In this document: piece by piece, positions 6,815 through 14,404 of the stretch
Numbering within the stretch: position 1 is the stretch's first letter
Layout: every line of letters begins with the position of its first letter
The notes under the pieces: model-generated
Seen by the model: the letters and a program-made list of their open reading frames with translations, nothing else
What the model was told of the DNA's origin: nothing
Databases searched by the model: none
Source of the DNA: Actinomycetes bacterium
GTDB lineage: Bacteria > Actinomycetota > Acidimicrobiia > Acidimicrobiales > RAAP-2
Length of the DNA: 48,112 bases
Reading direction: 5' to 3'
Assembly (NCBI GenBank): GCA_021809495.1
Contig: JAKAZI010000006.1
Coordinates: forward strand, 1-48,112
Made by a program: the position numbers and the translations under genes

Positions 6815-7783
6815 ATGAATGAGACTCATCACCTGCGGCGCATGACCACGATCTGGATCGTGCTCTCGGTTGCGGCGGACCTACTGTTCTGGTTCCTCGT
6901 GGGTCCGCACGTGCCACCGGGGCGAATGACCGACATGGCGACGTCGAACCAGTTCGACTTCAACGTCTTGTTCGTCATCGCGATACCGGTACTCATCGGC
7001 GTGTGGATCTACCTCGCCTACGCGATCGCGGTCTGGAGTGCGAAGCGGGGAGGTCCCGAACCGGTGGGCGGGGAGGCCGCACGAACGAATCGCACCGCAC
7101 AGGTTGCGTGGATCACGATCACCTCAGTCGTCGTGATCTTCTTGGCCGGTTTCGGTACCGTCGAGCTGGTGGTCAACCACGGCTCGGGTGGTGGGGAGGG
7201 GCCCAACCCAGTGTGGTCGCCCGCGGGCGCGATCAAGGCCGAGACCGCGGCCCTGGCCGGGACGGGGACCTGGTCGCCCAACAGCAACCAGGTCCTCCCG
7301 GTCCAGGTCATCGCCCAGCAGTGGAAGTTCACCTACCGGTACCCGACCTTCGGCGGATTCGAGACGTCACAGCTGGTCTTGCCCGTGAATACGACGATCG
7401 CCTTTAACGTGACGTCCCTCGACGTCATCCACAGTTTCTGGGCCTACCAACTGAGCGTGAAGGCCGACGCCAACCCCCAGATCAACGACGTGGCCTACGC
7501 CACGACGGACCAGACCGGTCAGTTCACCGTTCGCTGCAGCGAGCTCTGTGGAATCTGGCACGGCTCGATGTACAACTACGGCAACGTGGTCTCCCAGCAG
7601 AAGTTCATGCAGTGGGCGCAGTCCACGGAAGCGGCGAACGCCGCCAACACGAAGTTCCTGCCGCCGTTCGCGTGGACCTACGTGCCAGACGCCAATGGCG
7701 CCTCGGGCGGGTACTACCCTGACGGCACGGCGACGCCCTACAGCTCGGTGGAGACCTATGGCGCAAAGCAGCCGGCCTCGTGA
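6815..7783 (+). CDS. coxB: Cytochrome c oxidase subunit II (CuA subunit)
   Basis: 322 residues. All CuA ligands are present: H206 (VIHSFW), C241, E243, C245, H249 and M252 (CSELCGIWHGSM). It accepts electrons at CuA and passes them to CoxA. Three hydrophobic segments (about 13-31, 49-74, 96-120) precede the cupredoxin domain, where most family members have two. A tail of about 60 residues after the domain is rich in A, G, P and Y. ATG 6815 is preferred because GGAG (6802-6805) lies 9 bases upstream; ATG 6794, only 2 bases after the previous stop, is in frame and would add seven residues. There is no fused cytochrome c domain, so the donor must be separate. Confidence 0.95.
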   Translation: MNETHHLRRMTTIWIVLSVAADLLFWFLVGPHVPPGRMTDMATSNQFDFNVLFVIAIPVLIGVWIYLAYAIAVWSAKRGGPEPVGGEAARTNRTAQVAWITITSVVVIFLAGFGTVELVVNHGSGGGEGPNPVWSPAGAIKAETAALAGTGTWSPNSNQVLPVQVIAQQWKFTYRYPTFGGFETSQLVLPVNTTIAFNVTSLDVIHSFWAYQLSVKADANPQINDVAYATTDQTGQFTVRCSELCGIWHGSMYNYGNVVSQQKFMQWAQSTEAANAANTKFLPPFAWTYVPDANGASGGYYPDGTATPYSSVETYGAKQPAS

Positions 7784-7838
7784 ACGGCGCGGCGATGACG
7801 AGTAACGCAATGGCTATGACAGAAATGGAGAATGGGCG

Positions 7839-9785
7839 ATGACGGAACGTCCTTTGGCGACGACCGGTGATACGTCGACGGCGTCGCGCGTGCCATGGAC
7901 ACAGCGTCCGGGCTGGATGAGTCAACACCTCGGTACGGCGATCGTCCTCGGGGTACTCGGCTACCTCTTCGGACACTGGTTGGGCAACTCGATCTCGAGC
8001 GGCTACGCCTACATCGCCAACAGTGGCCAAAACTCGATCGCTGACGCACTGGCGCTGATCTTCGGTGTCGTGGGTTGGTTGCTCGGTATCGGGGCACTCA
8101 ACTATCCGCTGGCGAAGTTGACCGGACGCCAGCCGGAGAAAGAAACCGAGATTGAGCACTGGTCCAAGTACTTCCGCTACAGCACCAATCACAAGACGGT
8201 CGGGCTGCAGTACGTGGTCGGCGTCTTGTTGTTCATGTTCACCGGTGGCCTGCTCGCCATGGCGATTCGCACCGAATTACTGAATCCCACGACGCACTAC
8301 TTCAGCGCTGACACGTACATCAAGATCGTCAGCGAGCACGGCACGATCATGATGATGATGGCCACGTCCATCGTCGTGGGCCCGCTCGGTAACTATCTCG
8401 TTCCGCTCATGATCGGTTCGCGTCGGATGGCCTTCCCGCGCATCGAGGCGTTCAGCTTCTGGATCTTCGTGGCGGGCTACATGGTGATCTTCTCGGCGTT
8501 GCCCTACGGGGGCTTCCCGACGGGCTGGACTGGCTACGCGCCGCTGCAGACCCAGGCGGGCCCGGGGATGGTGTCCTACCTCTTCGGATTCGCCGTCATC
8601 GGCATGGGCATGATGGCGGCGGGCTTTAACATCGCGGTGACGATCATCAACTATCGCGCACCCGGTATGACGTGGAGCCGCTTGCCGATCTTCGTGTGGT
8701 CGATCTTGGCGACCGCGGCCCTGCTCACCCTGGCGACGCCAACGCTCTTCGCAGCGGGCCTGTTCGGGCTTCTCGACAAGACCGCCCAGACGGCGTTCTA
8801 CGTGACCGAGCACGGCGGTAGTTCATACCTGTGGGAGAACCTCTTCTGGTTCTTCGGACACCCCGAGGTCTACATCATGGCGCTGCCGGGCTTTGGCATC
8901 GTCGGAGAGATACTGCCGGTGTTCACGCGCAAACCGCTCTTCGCGTACAAGGTGGGTGCCGCGGGGATGATCGGTGTGTCCTTGCTGTCCTTCTTCGTCT
9001 GGCAGCACCACCTCTTCCAGAGCGGTATCAACCCGGACATGCGCCCCTTGTTCATGCTCACGACCGAGCTGATCTCGATCCCGACCGGATTCATCTACCT
9101 CGTCGGGATGGGGACGCTCTATAAAGCGAAGATCAGATTCGAGATACCGATGCTGTTCGCGATGGCGCTCTATTTCAACTTCCTGATCGGTGGCGTCACC
9201 GGCGTGTTCCTGTCCGACGTTCCGGTGAACGTGACGGTCCACGGTGGGTTCTTCGTGCTGTCGCACTTCCACTACACCATCATGGGCGGACTGCTCTTTG
9301 CCTTCATGGCCGGCCTGTACTACTGGCTGCCCAAGATGACCGGGCGGATGATGAACAAGAAGATCGGGCTGTGGCACTTCTGGACGATGTTCATCTTCTT
9401 TAACCTGACCTTCTTCCCGATGTTCATCATTGGTTTGCTCGGTCAGCCGCGGCGGGTGTTCACGTACGCGAAGAACCTCCAGGGCCTGAACGACTTCTCG
9501 TCGGTGAGCGCGTTCCTGCTGGGCTTCTCGTTCCTCATCTTCTTCTTCAACCTGGTGTGGTCGCTCTACATCAGCCCACAGAAGGCGCCCGCCAATCCGT
9601 GGGAATCGTTGGGCTTGGAGTGGCAGACGGCTAACCCGGTACCCGAGTACAACTTCGAACGGATTCCGGTGATCCTCACCGACCCGTATCACTACAGCGA
9701 GGCGAACGCGCCGGCGGTTGCCGACTTGGGCGAAGAGGAACTCGTACCGGTCGTGTCGTCCCATGACGGCAACGGCGCGGCGTAG
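7839..9785 (+). CDS. coxA: Cytochrome c oxidase subunit I with N-terminal extension
   Basis: 648 residues. Redox ligands are intact: H167 (SEHGTIMM, haem a), H341 and cross-linked Y345 in FGHPEVY, H390/H391 (WQHHLF, CuB), H476 (haem a3) and H478 (haem a) in SHFHYT. GHPEV retains the A1-type glutamate (E343). Proton-channel positions differ: D-channel Asp of G-A-x-D-MAFPR is R196 (GSRRMAFPR), the following Asn is E203, and the K-channel Lys of PTGIK is I419 (PTGFIY). About 110 residues with two predicted membrane helices (about 32-48, 68-88) precede the normal start region YSTNHKTVG. It reduces oxygen to water in the membrane. It is co-transcribed with coxB and coxC. Confidence 0.96.
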   Translation: MTERPLATTGDTSTASRVPWTQRPGWMSQHLGTAIVLGVLGYLFGHWLGNSISSGYAYIANSGQNSIADALALIFGVVGWLLGIGALNYPLAKLTGRQPEKETEIEHWSKYFRYSTNHKTVGLQYVVGVLLFMFTGGLLAMAIRTELLNPTTHYFSADTYIKIVSEHGTIMMMMATSIVVGPLGNYLVPLMIGSRRMAFPRIEAFSFWIFVAGYMVIFSALPYGGFPTGWTGYAPLQTQAGPGMVSYLFGFAVIGMGMMAAGFNIAVTIINYRAPGMTWSRLPIFVWSILATAALLTLATPTLFAAGLFGLLDKTAQTAFYVTEHGGSSYLWENLFWFFGHPEVYIMALPGFGIVGEILPVFTRKPLFAYKVGAAGMIGVSLLSFFVWQHHLFQSGINPDMRPLFMLTTELISIPTGFIYLVGMGTLYKAKIRFEIPMLFAMALYFNFLIGGVTGVFLSDVPVNVTVHGGFFVLSHFHYTIMGGLLFAFMAGLYYWLPKMTGRMMNKKIGLWHFWTMFIFFNLTFFPMFIIGLLGQPRRVFTYAKNLQGLNDFSSVSAFLLGFSFLIFFFNLVWSLYISPQKAPANPWESLGLEWQTANPVPEYNFERIPVILTDPYHYSEANAPAVADLGEEELVPVVSSHDGNGAA

Positions 9786-9801
9786 GAACGGAGATCAGCT
9801 G

Positions 9802-10458
9802 ATGAGTGGAACTATGAGACAGTCAAACGGGTACACCTCAACCCCCGAAGAGGACGAGTTCGAACTTCGCGCGCACATCGGTTCGGTGTGGTCGGGCGGG
9901 CGACTCTTCATCGGGATGTACACCTTCTTGCTGGCGTCGCTCGCGTTCGCCTACTTCTACCTGCGTTCGAGCAACAACGGTCTGCTGTGGCGCCCTAACC
10001 ACGTCACGGCGCCGACCGCCTACGGCTGGACAATCGTCTCCCTGACGGTCCTGGGCGCCCTGATGGCGATCTTCGGACAACGGCGACTGCGCAAGGGCGC
10101 AGTCGTGGACTGGCAGGTCGCGGGCTGGACCGCACTCTTCGCCGCAGTCCTGGCGCTGGTGCTGCAGATCTGGGAGCTGACGGCGTTGTCGTTCTATCCC
10201 GGTTCGAGTGGATACGCATCGACCTTCATTGGCTTCGTGGTGATCAACATCGCGACGCTCGTCGTTGGCGCGTACTGGCTCGAGACGGCCCTCGCGCGCT
10301 CGTTGCGACTCCATCGTGAGATCGGCGGTGACCGGCCCGAGCTCTCCGCACACGCGACGGCTCAGTCGTTCCGCGCGAACATTTCGGCGATGACGTATTT
10401 CTGGGGCTTCATTGGCCTGAGCGGGGCGTTGTTCTTTGCCATGTTCTATCTGCTGTAA
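9802..10458 (+). CDS. coxC: Cytochrome c oxidase subunit III
   Basis: 218 residues with five hydrophobic segments, typical of the shorter bacterial subunit III. The family region IWELTALSFYPGSSGYAS carries the conserved membrane Glu, and the last segment ends MTYFWGFIGLSGALFFAMFY. Subunit III stabilises the catalytic core and holds lipid. ATG 9802 has GGAG 8-12 bases upstream; ATG 9814 is an alternative. It starts 16 bases after coxA and is followed by a tiny membrane gene. Confidence 0.92.
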   Translation: MSGTMRQSNGYTSTPEEDEFELRAHIGSVWSGGRLFIGMYTFLLASLAFAYFYLRSSNNGLLWRPNHVTAPTAYGWTIVSLTVLGALMAIFGQRRLRKGAVVDWQVAGWTALFAAVLALVLQIWELTALSFYPGSSGYASTFIGFVVINIATLVVGAYWLETALARSLRLHREIGGDRPELSAHATAQSFRANISAMTYFWGFIGLSGALFFAMFYLL

Positions 10459-10487
10459 CCCGAGCGAGACGAGAGGAGGTAGCGATC

Positions 10488-10601
10488 GTGCAGGGAGTTG
10501 ACATCTATATCGGACCGCAGGTCCAGACGATGGTGGTCTTACTCGGCGTGTTGTTCGGGGTGCTCATCTGGGGATTTTTCCAGCGCCACCCGTCGGAGTA
10601 G
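10488..10601 (+). CDS. 37-residue single-pass membrane peptide, probable small oxidase subunit
   Basis: GTG start with a near-perfect Shine-Dalgarno GAGGAGGT (10473-10480) 7 bases upstream. The product is MQGVDIYIGPQVQTMVVLLG followed by VLFGVLIWGFFQRHPSE: one strong membrane helix (about 13-31) with a basic, then acidic end. It sits 29 bases after coxC and 13 before a CtaG-like gene. Small single-helix subunits (subunit IV or CcoQ-like) are common in haem-copper oxidases, so an accessory subunit is likely; the sequence itself does not prove it. The strong ribosome-binding site argues that it is real. Confidence 0.7.
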   Translation: MQGVDIYIGPQVQTMVVLLGVLFGVLIWGFFQRHPSE

Positions 10602-10614
10602 CGGAGCGCCGGTA

Positions 10615-11397
10615 ATGGTGAAGCACCGGAGGTTGCGCGATGCGCTGGCGGTGCTGGCGATCGCGTGGTGGTTCCTGTGGCTGATTCCGCCCCTCGGATC
10701 GTGGGCTCGACGGTACGAGTTCGTTCAGACCCTGCAGTTCGACTCGTTCGCCCTCGTGGCGCCGGCGCTCTTCGTGGCCGGGGCACCGTGGCGTCGTTTG
10801 GGCGTTCAACGATGGCCGATCTGGTCGCACTCGACCACGGCCACCGCGTTCGCTCGGGGCCCGGACCCCGACCAGCCCCCCGTGGCGACGGCCGGCATCA
10901 ACCACGGCCGCTCGATTGCGGGGGCCGGTCTGTTCCTCGTACTCGCCATTGCGTGGCGGGTGCCGCCCGTAGTTGACGCCCTGGTCAGGCACGGGTGGTT
11001 GACGGCTGTGGAGTTCCTCACGCTCGGGGTCAGTGGCGTCGTGCTCTTTCGCGACCTGATCGAGTCGCCGCCGTTGACGCCGAGGGCCAGTCGACCGTAC
11101 CGGATTGGGATCTCCGCGGTCGTGATGTGGGTGATCTGGATCATCGCCTACATGAACGGTATGTCTCGCTCGTCGTGGTACCACGCGTTCATCCACGTGT
11201 CGGGTAGGGGGCCGTCGCTCGCGGCCGACCAGCAGTTGAGCGTTGGGTCGATCTGGATCGTCTCGGCGGCGGTGTTCTTACCGATCGTCTTTTGGAACTT
11301 GGTGCAGTGGCTCCAATCCGAGGAGGATCCCGACGCCGAACTGTACCGTTTAGTGCGGCGCGAACGGGCCCGCGGTTTCTTCGGTTCGAAGAATTAG
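10615..11397 (+). CDS. Divergent CtaG-like oxidase assembly protein
   Basis: 260 residues with about six membrane segments (roughly 8-28, 43-57, 101-118, 130-146, 165-182, 208-230). The C-terminal third (MSRSSWYHAFIHVSG, then ADQQLSVGSIWIVSAAVFLP) parallels SWYAIYAHVPG and ADQQIGAAILW in the clearer CtaG protein at 13408-14331, which is the main evidence. CtaG-family proteins help insert copper (CuB) into subunit I. The central His-rich CtaG block is poorly kept, so it may have diverged in function. ATG 10615 and GTG 10618 are both possible. Its stop touches the stop of the opposing gene with no spacer. Confidence 0.7.
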   Translation: MVKHRRLRDALAVLAIAWWFLWLIPPLGSWARRYEFVQTLQFDSFALVAPALFVAGAPWRRLGVQRWPIWSHSTTATAFARGPDPDQPPVATAGINHGRSIAGAGLFLVLAIAWRVPPVVDALVRHGWLTAVEFLTLGVSGVVLFRDLIESPPLTPRASRPYRIGISAVVMWVIWIIAYMNGMSRSSWYHAFIHVSGRGPSLAADQQLSVGSIWIVSAAVFLPIVFWNLVQWLQSEEDPDAELYRLVRRERARGFFGSKN

Positions 11398-12075
11398 TTA
11401 GGTCCCGAGCAGCGCGGTGAGCCGGGGCACATTGACGGAGGTCAACGTGACGCCGACGAGGTGGCTCGCTTCGCTAACCAGTTGGTTGATGCGCGCGCGG
11501 TCCTGGGCCAGGTAGCGCTGACGAATGGTCAGGTCGTGCACCCACTTCTGGTTGGTTGGCTGTTGGACCGCCATGTAGATGTCGTAGATGGCGTCCTTGG
11601 CGTCATTGGTGGTCCAGGTGATGACGACGGAGTACATGGCGTCGATCTTCTTGCCGGCCGCGGTGTCGATGGGCTGGATGTTGTTCGTGAGGTCGTAGAT
11701 CGGCCCGCTGGCCAGGGTGCAGGAAGTCTGATCCTGGAGCAAGAGGTTTGGGGCCTGTTTGAGATTCTCAGCGCTCAAGGTCCCCGATCGGAGCCGGTTG
11801 TAGATGAGGAAACTCTCGTGCAGCGCGTAGGTGCACGGAGCGATGTCGTTGTTGATGAGCGTGATGGTGCCGTTTTGCTGAGCCGCGTCTTCACTCTTAG
11901 ACACGGCGTGGGGTAGGTCCGAGACGACCGACACGGCGATCGCGACGAGTACGACCAGCGAGATCAGGAACCAGGGACGCCGGTACCAGACGGCCTTGAC
12001 GGTCATCAACGACGAGGCCGGCATCGAAGCGGGGTCGTACGAACTCGCTCGGACCTCGCTCTCGGGTGTGCTCAC
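11398..12075 (-). CDS. Unknown single-pass exported protein linked to Sco
   Basis: 225 residues: a short cytoplasmic N-terminus, one membrane helix (about 34-53), then a soluble extracytoplasmic domain with two cysteines, C81 (DIAPCTYALHES) and C119 (QDQTSCTLASG). I do not recognise the domain. Its GTG start overlaps the stop of the Sco gene by four bases, so the two are translationally coupled. A role in copper delivery or oxidase assembly is the natural guess from context only. The C-terminal 50 residues look helical (RQRYLAQDRARINQLVSEAS). Confidence 0.75.
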   Translation of the reverse strand: MSTPESEVRASSYDPASMPASSLMTVKAVWYRRPWFLISLVVLVAIAVSVVSDLPHAVSKSEDAAQQNGTITLINNDIAPCTYALHESFLIYNRLRSGTLSAENLKQAPNLLLQDQTSCTLASGPIYDLTNNIQPIDTAAGKKIDAMYSVVITWTTNDAKDAIYDIYMAVQQPTNQKWVHDLTIRQRYLAQDRARINQLVSEASHLVGVTLTSVNVPRLTALLGT

Positions 12076-12896
12076 GGCAACAGACTACCGGCGACCTCTG
12101 CGATTCCAGCGGCGAACGCGTTACGTGATTCGGTGTCGAGCGAGAAGACCCCGCGGCGACTTTCGTTGGCGAACGGCGTCGCCTGGGCGCGCAGAGCGCC
12201 ACTGGCGCTGATGAAGTACAGCACGTCGTTGTGGAGCGTCGGCGCCGGGGGCCGACCGACGCGAACCTGCACGCCGTAGTGCGTCCAGACGGCGTTCAAC
12301 TCGTTCAGCGTGCCGGTCAGGAACACGACGTTCGCCCGGTTGACGAGTCCGGTTCGTCGCAATGCCGCTGGCTCGGCGAGGGCTGCGGCGTGGGTGGGGT
12401 CGGTATTGACGATCGCGAACTCCACGTGATCGGCCCTCGTGCCGAGCAGGCTGATCGAGGCTCGCAGTTCGGATCCGAGCACCGGGCAGATGTCATTGCA
12501 CGTCTCGTTGTAGAAGGCGAGGACGACGATTCGCCCGCGTTGGGCGGCGAGTGACCAGGTTGATCCGCGCTGGTCGGTCAGCGTGAAGAGGGGAGCCGTC
12601 CGACGGGTGAGCGGCCTCAGGCCGAGGATCGAACGAGGCGTTATCGGTAACGTCGACGGCGTCGTTGCGAGCGGCGCGATGGTCGCGGGTACCTGTCCTG
12701 GTGTTCCCACGACGCGTTCGAGCACGACGCCGCCGAGACCGAGTACGACGAAGACCACTACTACCAACAGGATGAACTTGGTCGGCACGGGGGCGCGCCC
12801 GGCGCGAAAGGCCGCGCGTCGTTCGTCCTCGGAGATCGTCGTCTTGGGCGGGGCTTCGCCATCGCCCTCGGGCGGCAACTCGGGGCGACTGGTCAT
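12072..12896 (-). CDS. Sco1/SenC-family copper chaperone, membrane-anchored
   Basis: 274 residues. An N-terminal helix (about 40-59) anchors an extracytoplasmic thioredoxin-fold domain with the Sco copper site: C133 and C137 in ETCNDICP and H222 in LHNDVLYFI. A long P/T-rich linker (about 66-90) separates anchor and domain. Sco proteins metallate or reduce the CuA site of CoxB. A TAGAGT -10 lies 8 bases before the ATG, suggesting leaderless expression, and the gene heads a two-gene minus-strand operon with the unknown exported protein. It is the second Sco domain in this block. Confidence 0.93.
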   Translation of the reverse strand: MTSRPELPPEGDGEAPPKTTISEDERRAAFRAGRAPVPTKFILLVVVVFVVLGLGGVVLERVVGTPGQVPATIAPLATTPSTLPITPRSILGLRPLTRRTAPLFTLTDQRGSTWSLAAQRGRIVVLAFYNETCNDICPVLGSELRASISLLGTRADHVEFAIVNTDPTHAAALAEPAALRRTGLVNRANVVFLTGTLNELNAVWTHYGVQVRVGRPPAPTLHNDVLYFISASGALRAQATPFANESRRGVFSLDTESRNAFAAGIAEVAGSLLP

Positions 12897-12904
12897 CGCA
12901 CCGC

Positions 12905-12910
12905 ACTCTA
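12905..12910 (-). promoter_or_regulatory. -10 element for the Sco operon
   Basis: TAGAGT on the minus strand, 8 bases before ATG 12896, with no Shine-Dalgarno in between. Part of the recurring TANNNT-start-codon pattern in this window. Confidence 0.45.
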
Positions 12911-12955
12911 TCGAAACCCAAAGATTTCTCAGCGTCAGGCGTCCACGACGAGGGA

Positions 12956-12961
12956 TACAGT
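12956..12961 (+). promoter_or_regulatory. -10 element for the gene at 12968
   Basis: TACAGT, exactly 6 bases before ATG 12968 and without a Shine-Dalgarno. This favours ATG 12968 over the in-frame GTG 12965 and suggests a leaderless transcript running into ctaG. Confidence 0.5.
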
Positions 12962-12967
12962 CTGGTG

Positions 12968-13411
12968 ATGAGTGGTGCGAAGGGTGAGGGCGGGCCCGCG
13001 CGGACGTCGCACCGGCTGAGCGGGGCCGATGCGTGGCGAACGCACGTTGTGTTGTTGCTCGGGCTGGCCTTCTGCGCTGTGGCGTTCTGGTTCGAGCTCG
13101 GACGCGCCGAAGGTGGCAACACCCTGAGTTGGGCCTACGTGTTCGAGTGGCCACTGCTGGCGGTCTTCGCCGTGTACATGTGGTGGAAGGTTCTCCACGA
13201 GGACGCAACGCCACGACGACGGCGAACTCGCGAGCCGGGTCTTGCGCCGCAGTACGACGGGATGCTGAAGGCGTGGCAGGCGCACCAGGTCGAACTCGCC
13301 GAGGCGGAGCGGCGCGACGTCGAAGGTGCCGGGCACGCCGATGGCGCGAGCGCGGACCAGTCACCCGCAGAACGGCCCCCGACGGGGACGGATCAGTCGG
13401 TGGGGTCGTGA
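12968..13411 (+). CDS. Small membrane protein, paralogue of the gene at 5696
   Basis: 147 residues. Two membrane segments (TWRTHVVLLLGLAFCAVAFW-like, about 24-44, and YVFEWPLLAVFAVYMWWKVL) flank the motif GRAEGGNTLSWAYVFEWP, almost identical to the minus-strand paralogue at 5696-6031. A long polar tail rich in R, E, A and P follows. Function unknown. Its stop overlaps the GTG of the next ctaG gene by four bases, so it is coupled to oxidase assembly. Having copies at both edges of the coxBAC region suggests a structural or regulatory tie to the oxidase. Confidence 0.75.
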   Translation: MSGAKGEGGPARTSHRLSGADAWRTHVVLLLGLAFCAVAFWFELGRAEGGNTLSWAYVFEWPLLAVFAVYMWWKVLHEDATPRRRRTREPGLAPQYDGMLKAWQAHQVELAEAERRDVEGAGHADGASADQSPAERPPTGTDQSVGS

Positions 13412-14331
13412 ACTACGTCCTAAACCACTGGACCTTCGATCCCATGGTGGTCGTGCTCGCCCTGACGGTACTCGCCCACGAAACGGGACTGCGCCGGTTG
13501 GCGAGCCACTCGAGCGCCGCCAACCGCCAGCGTCGGCGCCGCCGGTCGTATCGGTTCTACGCGGGCATGGTGCTGCTGGCGCTTGCGATCGCCTCACCCC
13601 TTGACTTTTGGGCGTCTCGCTACTTCTTCGTCCACATGATCGAACACATCGTCATCGCCTTCTTCGTGCCCATGCTCATCGTCATGGGAGCGCCGTGGGT
13701 TCCGTTGCTCTTCGTGCTGCGCGTAAACACCCGGCGCCGCGTCGGCCGGTTTCTCTTTCTTCGTCGTTCCACGGGCTGGCTGCGATCCGTCGGCCGCTTC
13801 GTGCGCAACCCGTGGTTCGCCCTGGTTGCGATGAACGTCGTCATGTTCGCGTGGCACGTCCCGGCTCTCTTCGACCTCGCCGAGCGCAACCAGTTCGTCC
13901 ACGTCTGGCTGATGCACGGGAGTTTCGTCGTGGCCGGCACGTTGTTCTGGCTCCAGATCTACCCGTCGGCACCGATGAAACCGGCGAAGGGTGCCGTGTG
14001 GAAGATCGGCGCCGTGCTCGTTACCAATGGGCTGATGACGATGCTCGCAATTTCGATGAGCATCCTGACAACCGTGAGCTGGTACGCGATCTACGCTCAC
14101 GTGCCCGGTGTGACCCTCTCGCCGTTCGCGGACCAACAGATCGGCGCGGCGATCCTCTGGATCTGTGGTGACTTCTGGGCGCTGCCGACCCTGGCCATCG
14201 TCATCCGTCGAGCCATCGAGACCGAGGGGTCCATGGGCAGCGTCATCGATCGTCTGACGGGACGGTCCTCGACCCTCGATCTCACGGTCTCGACGCCGGC
14301 GCCGACGTCGCGCGTCGACGGTATCCGATAG
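13408..14331 (+). CDS. ctaG: CtaG-family cytochrome c oxidase assembly protein
   Basis: 307 residues with about seven membrane helices. Family hallmarks: HMIEHIVIAFFVPMLIVMGA (His-rich helix, H76, H80), AWHVPALFDLAE (149-159), HVWLMHGSFVVAGTLFW, and SWYAIYAHVPG. These match the caa3_CtaG family, which supports CuB insertion into subunit I and often sits beside cox genes in Gram-positive bacteria. GTG start overlaps the preceding stop (GTGA). It ends 15 bases before the pyrR promoter and closes the oxidase block. Confidence 0.9.
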   Translation: MNYVLNHWTFDPMVVVLALTVLAHETGLRRLASHSSAANRQRRRRRSYRFYAGMVLLALAIASPLDFWASRYFFVHMIEHIVIAFFVPMLIVMGAPWVPLLFVLRVNTRRRVGRFLFLRRSTGWLRSVGRFVRNPWFALVAMNVVMFAWHVPALFDLAERNQFVHVWLMHGSFVVAGTLFWLQIYPSAPMKPAKGAVWKIGAVLVTNGLMTMLAISMSILTTVSWYAIYAHVPGVTLSPFADQQIGAAILWICGDFWALPTLAIVIRRAIETEGSMGSVIDRLTGRSSTLDLTVSTPAPTSRVDGIR

Positions 14332-14346
14332 TCGATCAGCGTCTGG

Positions 14347-14352
14347 TACTCT
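14347..14352 (+). promoter_or_regulatory. -10 element of the pyrimidine operon
   Basis: TACTCT. A start about 6 bases downstream (near 14359) would place the first nucleotides of the RNA at the foot of the PyrR-binding hairpin that begins at 14361. No convincing -35. Confidence 0.5.
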
Positions 14353-14360
14353 GTCTGCGA

Positions 14361-14400
14361 CGTCGTGAAGCGGGTCCCGTGAGGCTCGTACGGCGGGAGG
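14361..14400 (+). promoter_or_regulatory. PyrR-binding hairpin overlapping the pyrR ribosome-binding site
   Basis: 14373-14386 reads GGTCCCGTGAGGCT, which fits the PyrR binding-loop consensus ARUCCNGNGAGGYU at every position except the first (G for A). It lies in a hairpin: CGTCGT (14361-14366) pairs with ACGGCG (14390-14395), and AGC (14369-14371) with GCT (14384-14386). The lower stem ends at the first base of the Shine-Dalgarno GGGAGG (14395-14400), 4 bases before GTG 14405. In mycobacteria PyrR bound to such a site represses translation when UMP is high; the geometry here suggests the same. Confidence 0.8.
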
Positions 14401-14404
14401 GATT

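Noticed and set aside
12965-12967. GTG 12965 as the start of the small membrane gene
   Set aside because: It is only 3 bases from the -10 hexamer; ATG 12968 has the 6-base spacing seen at several other genes.
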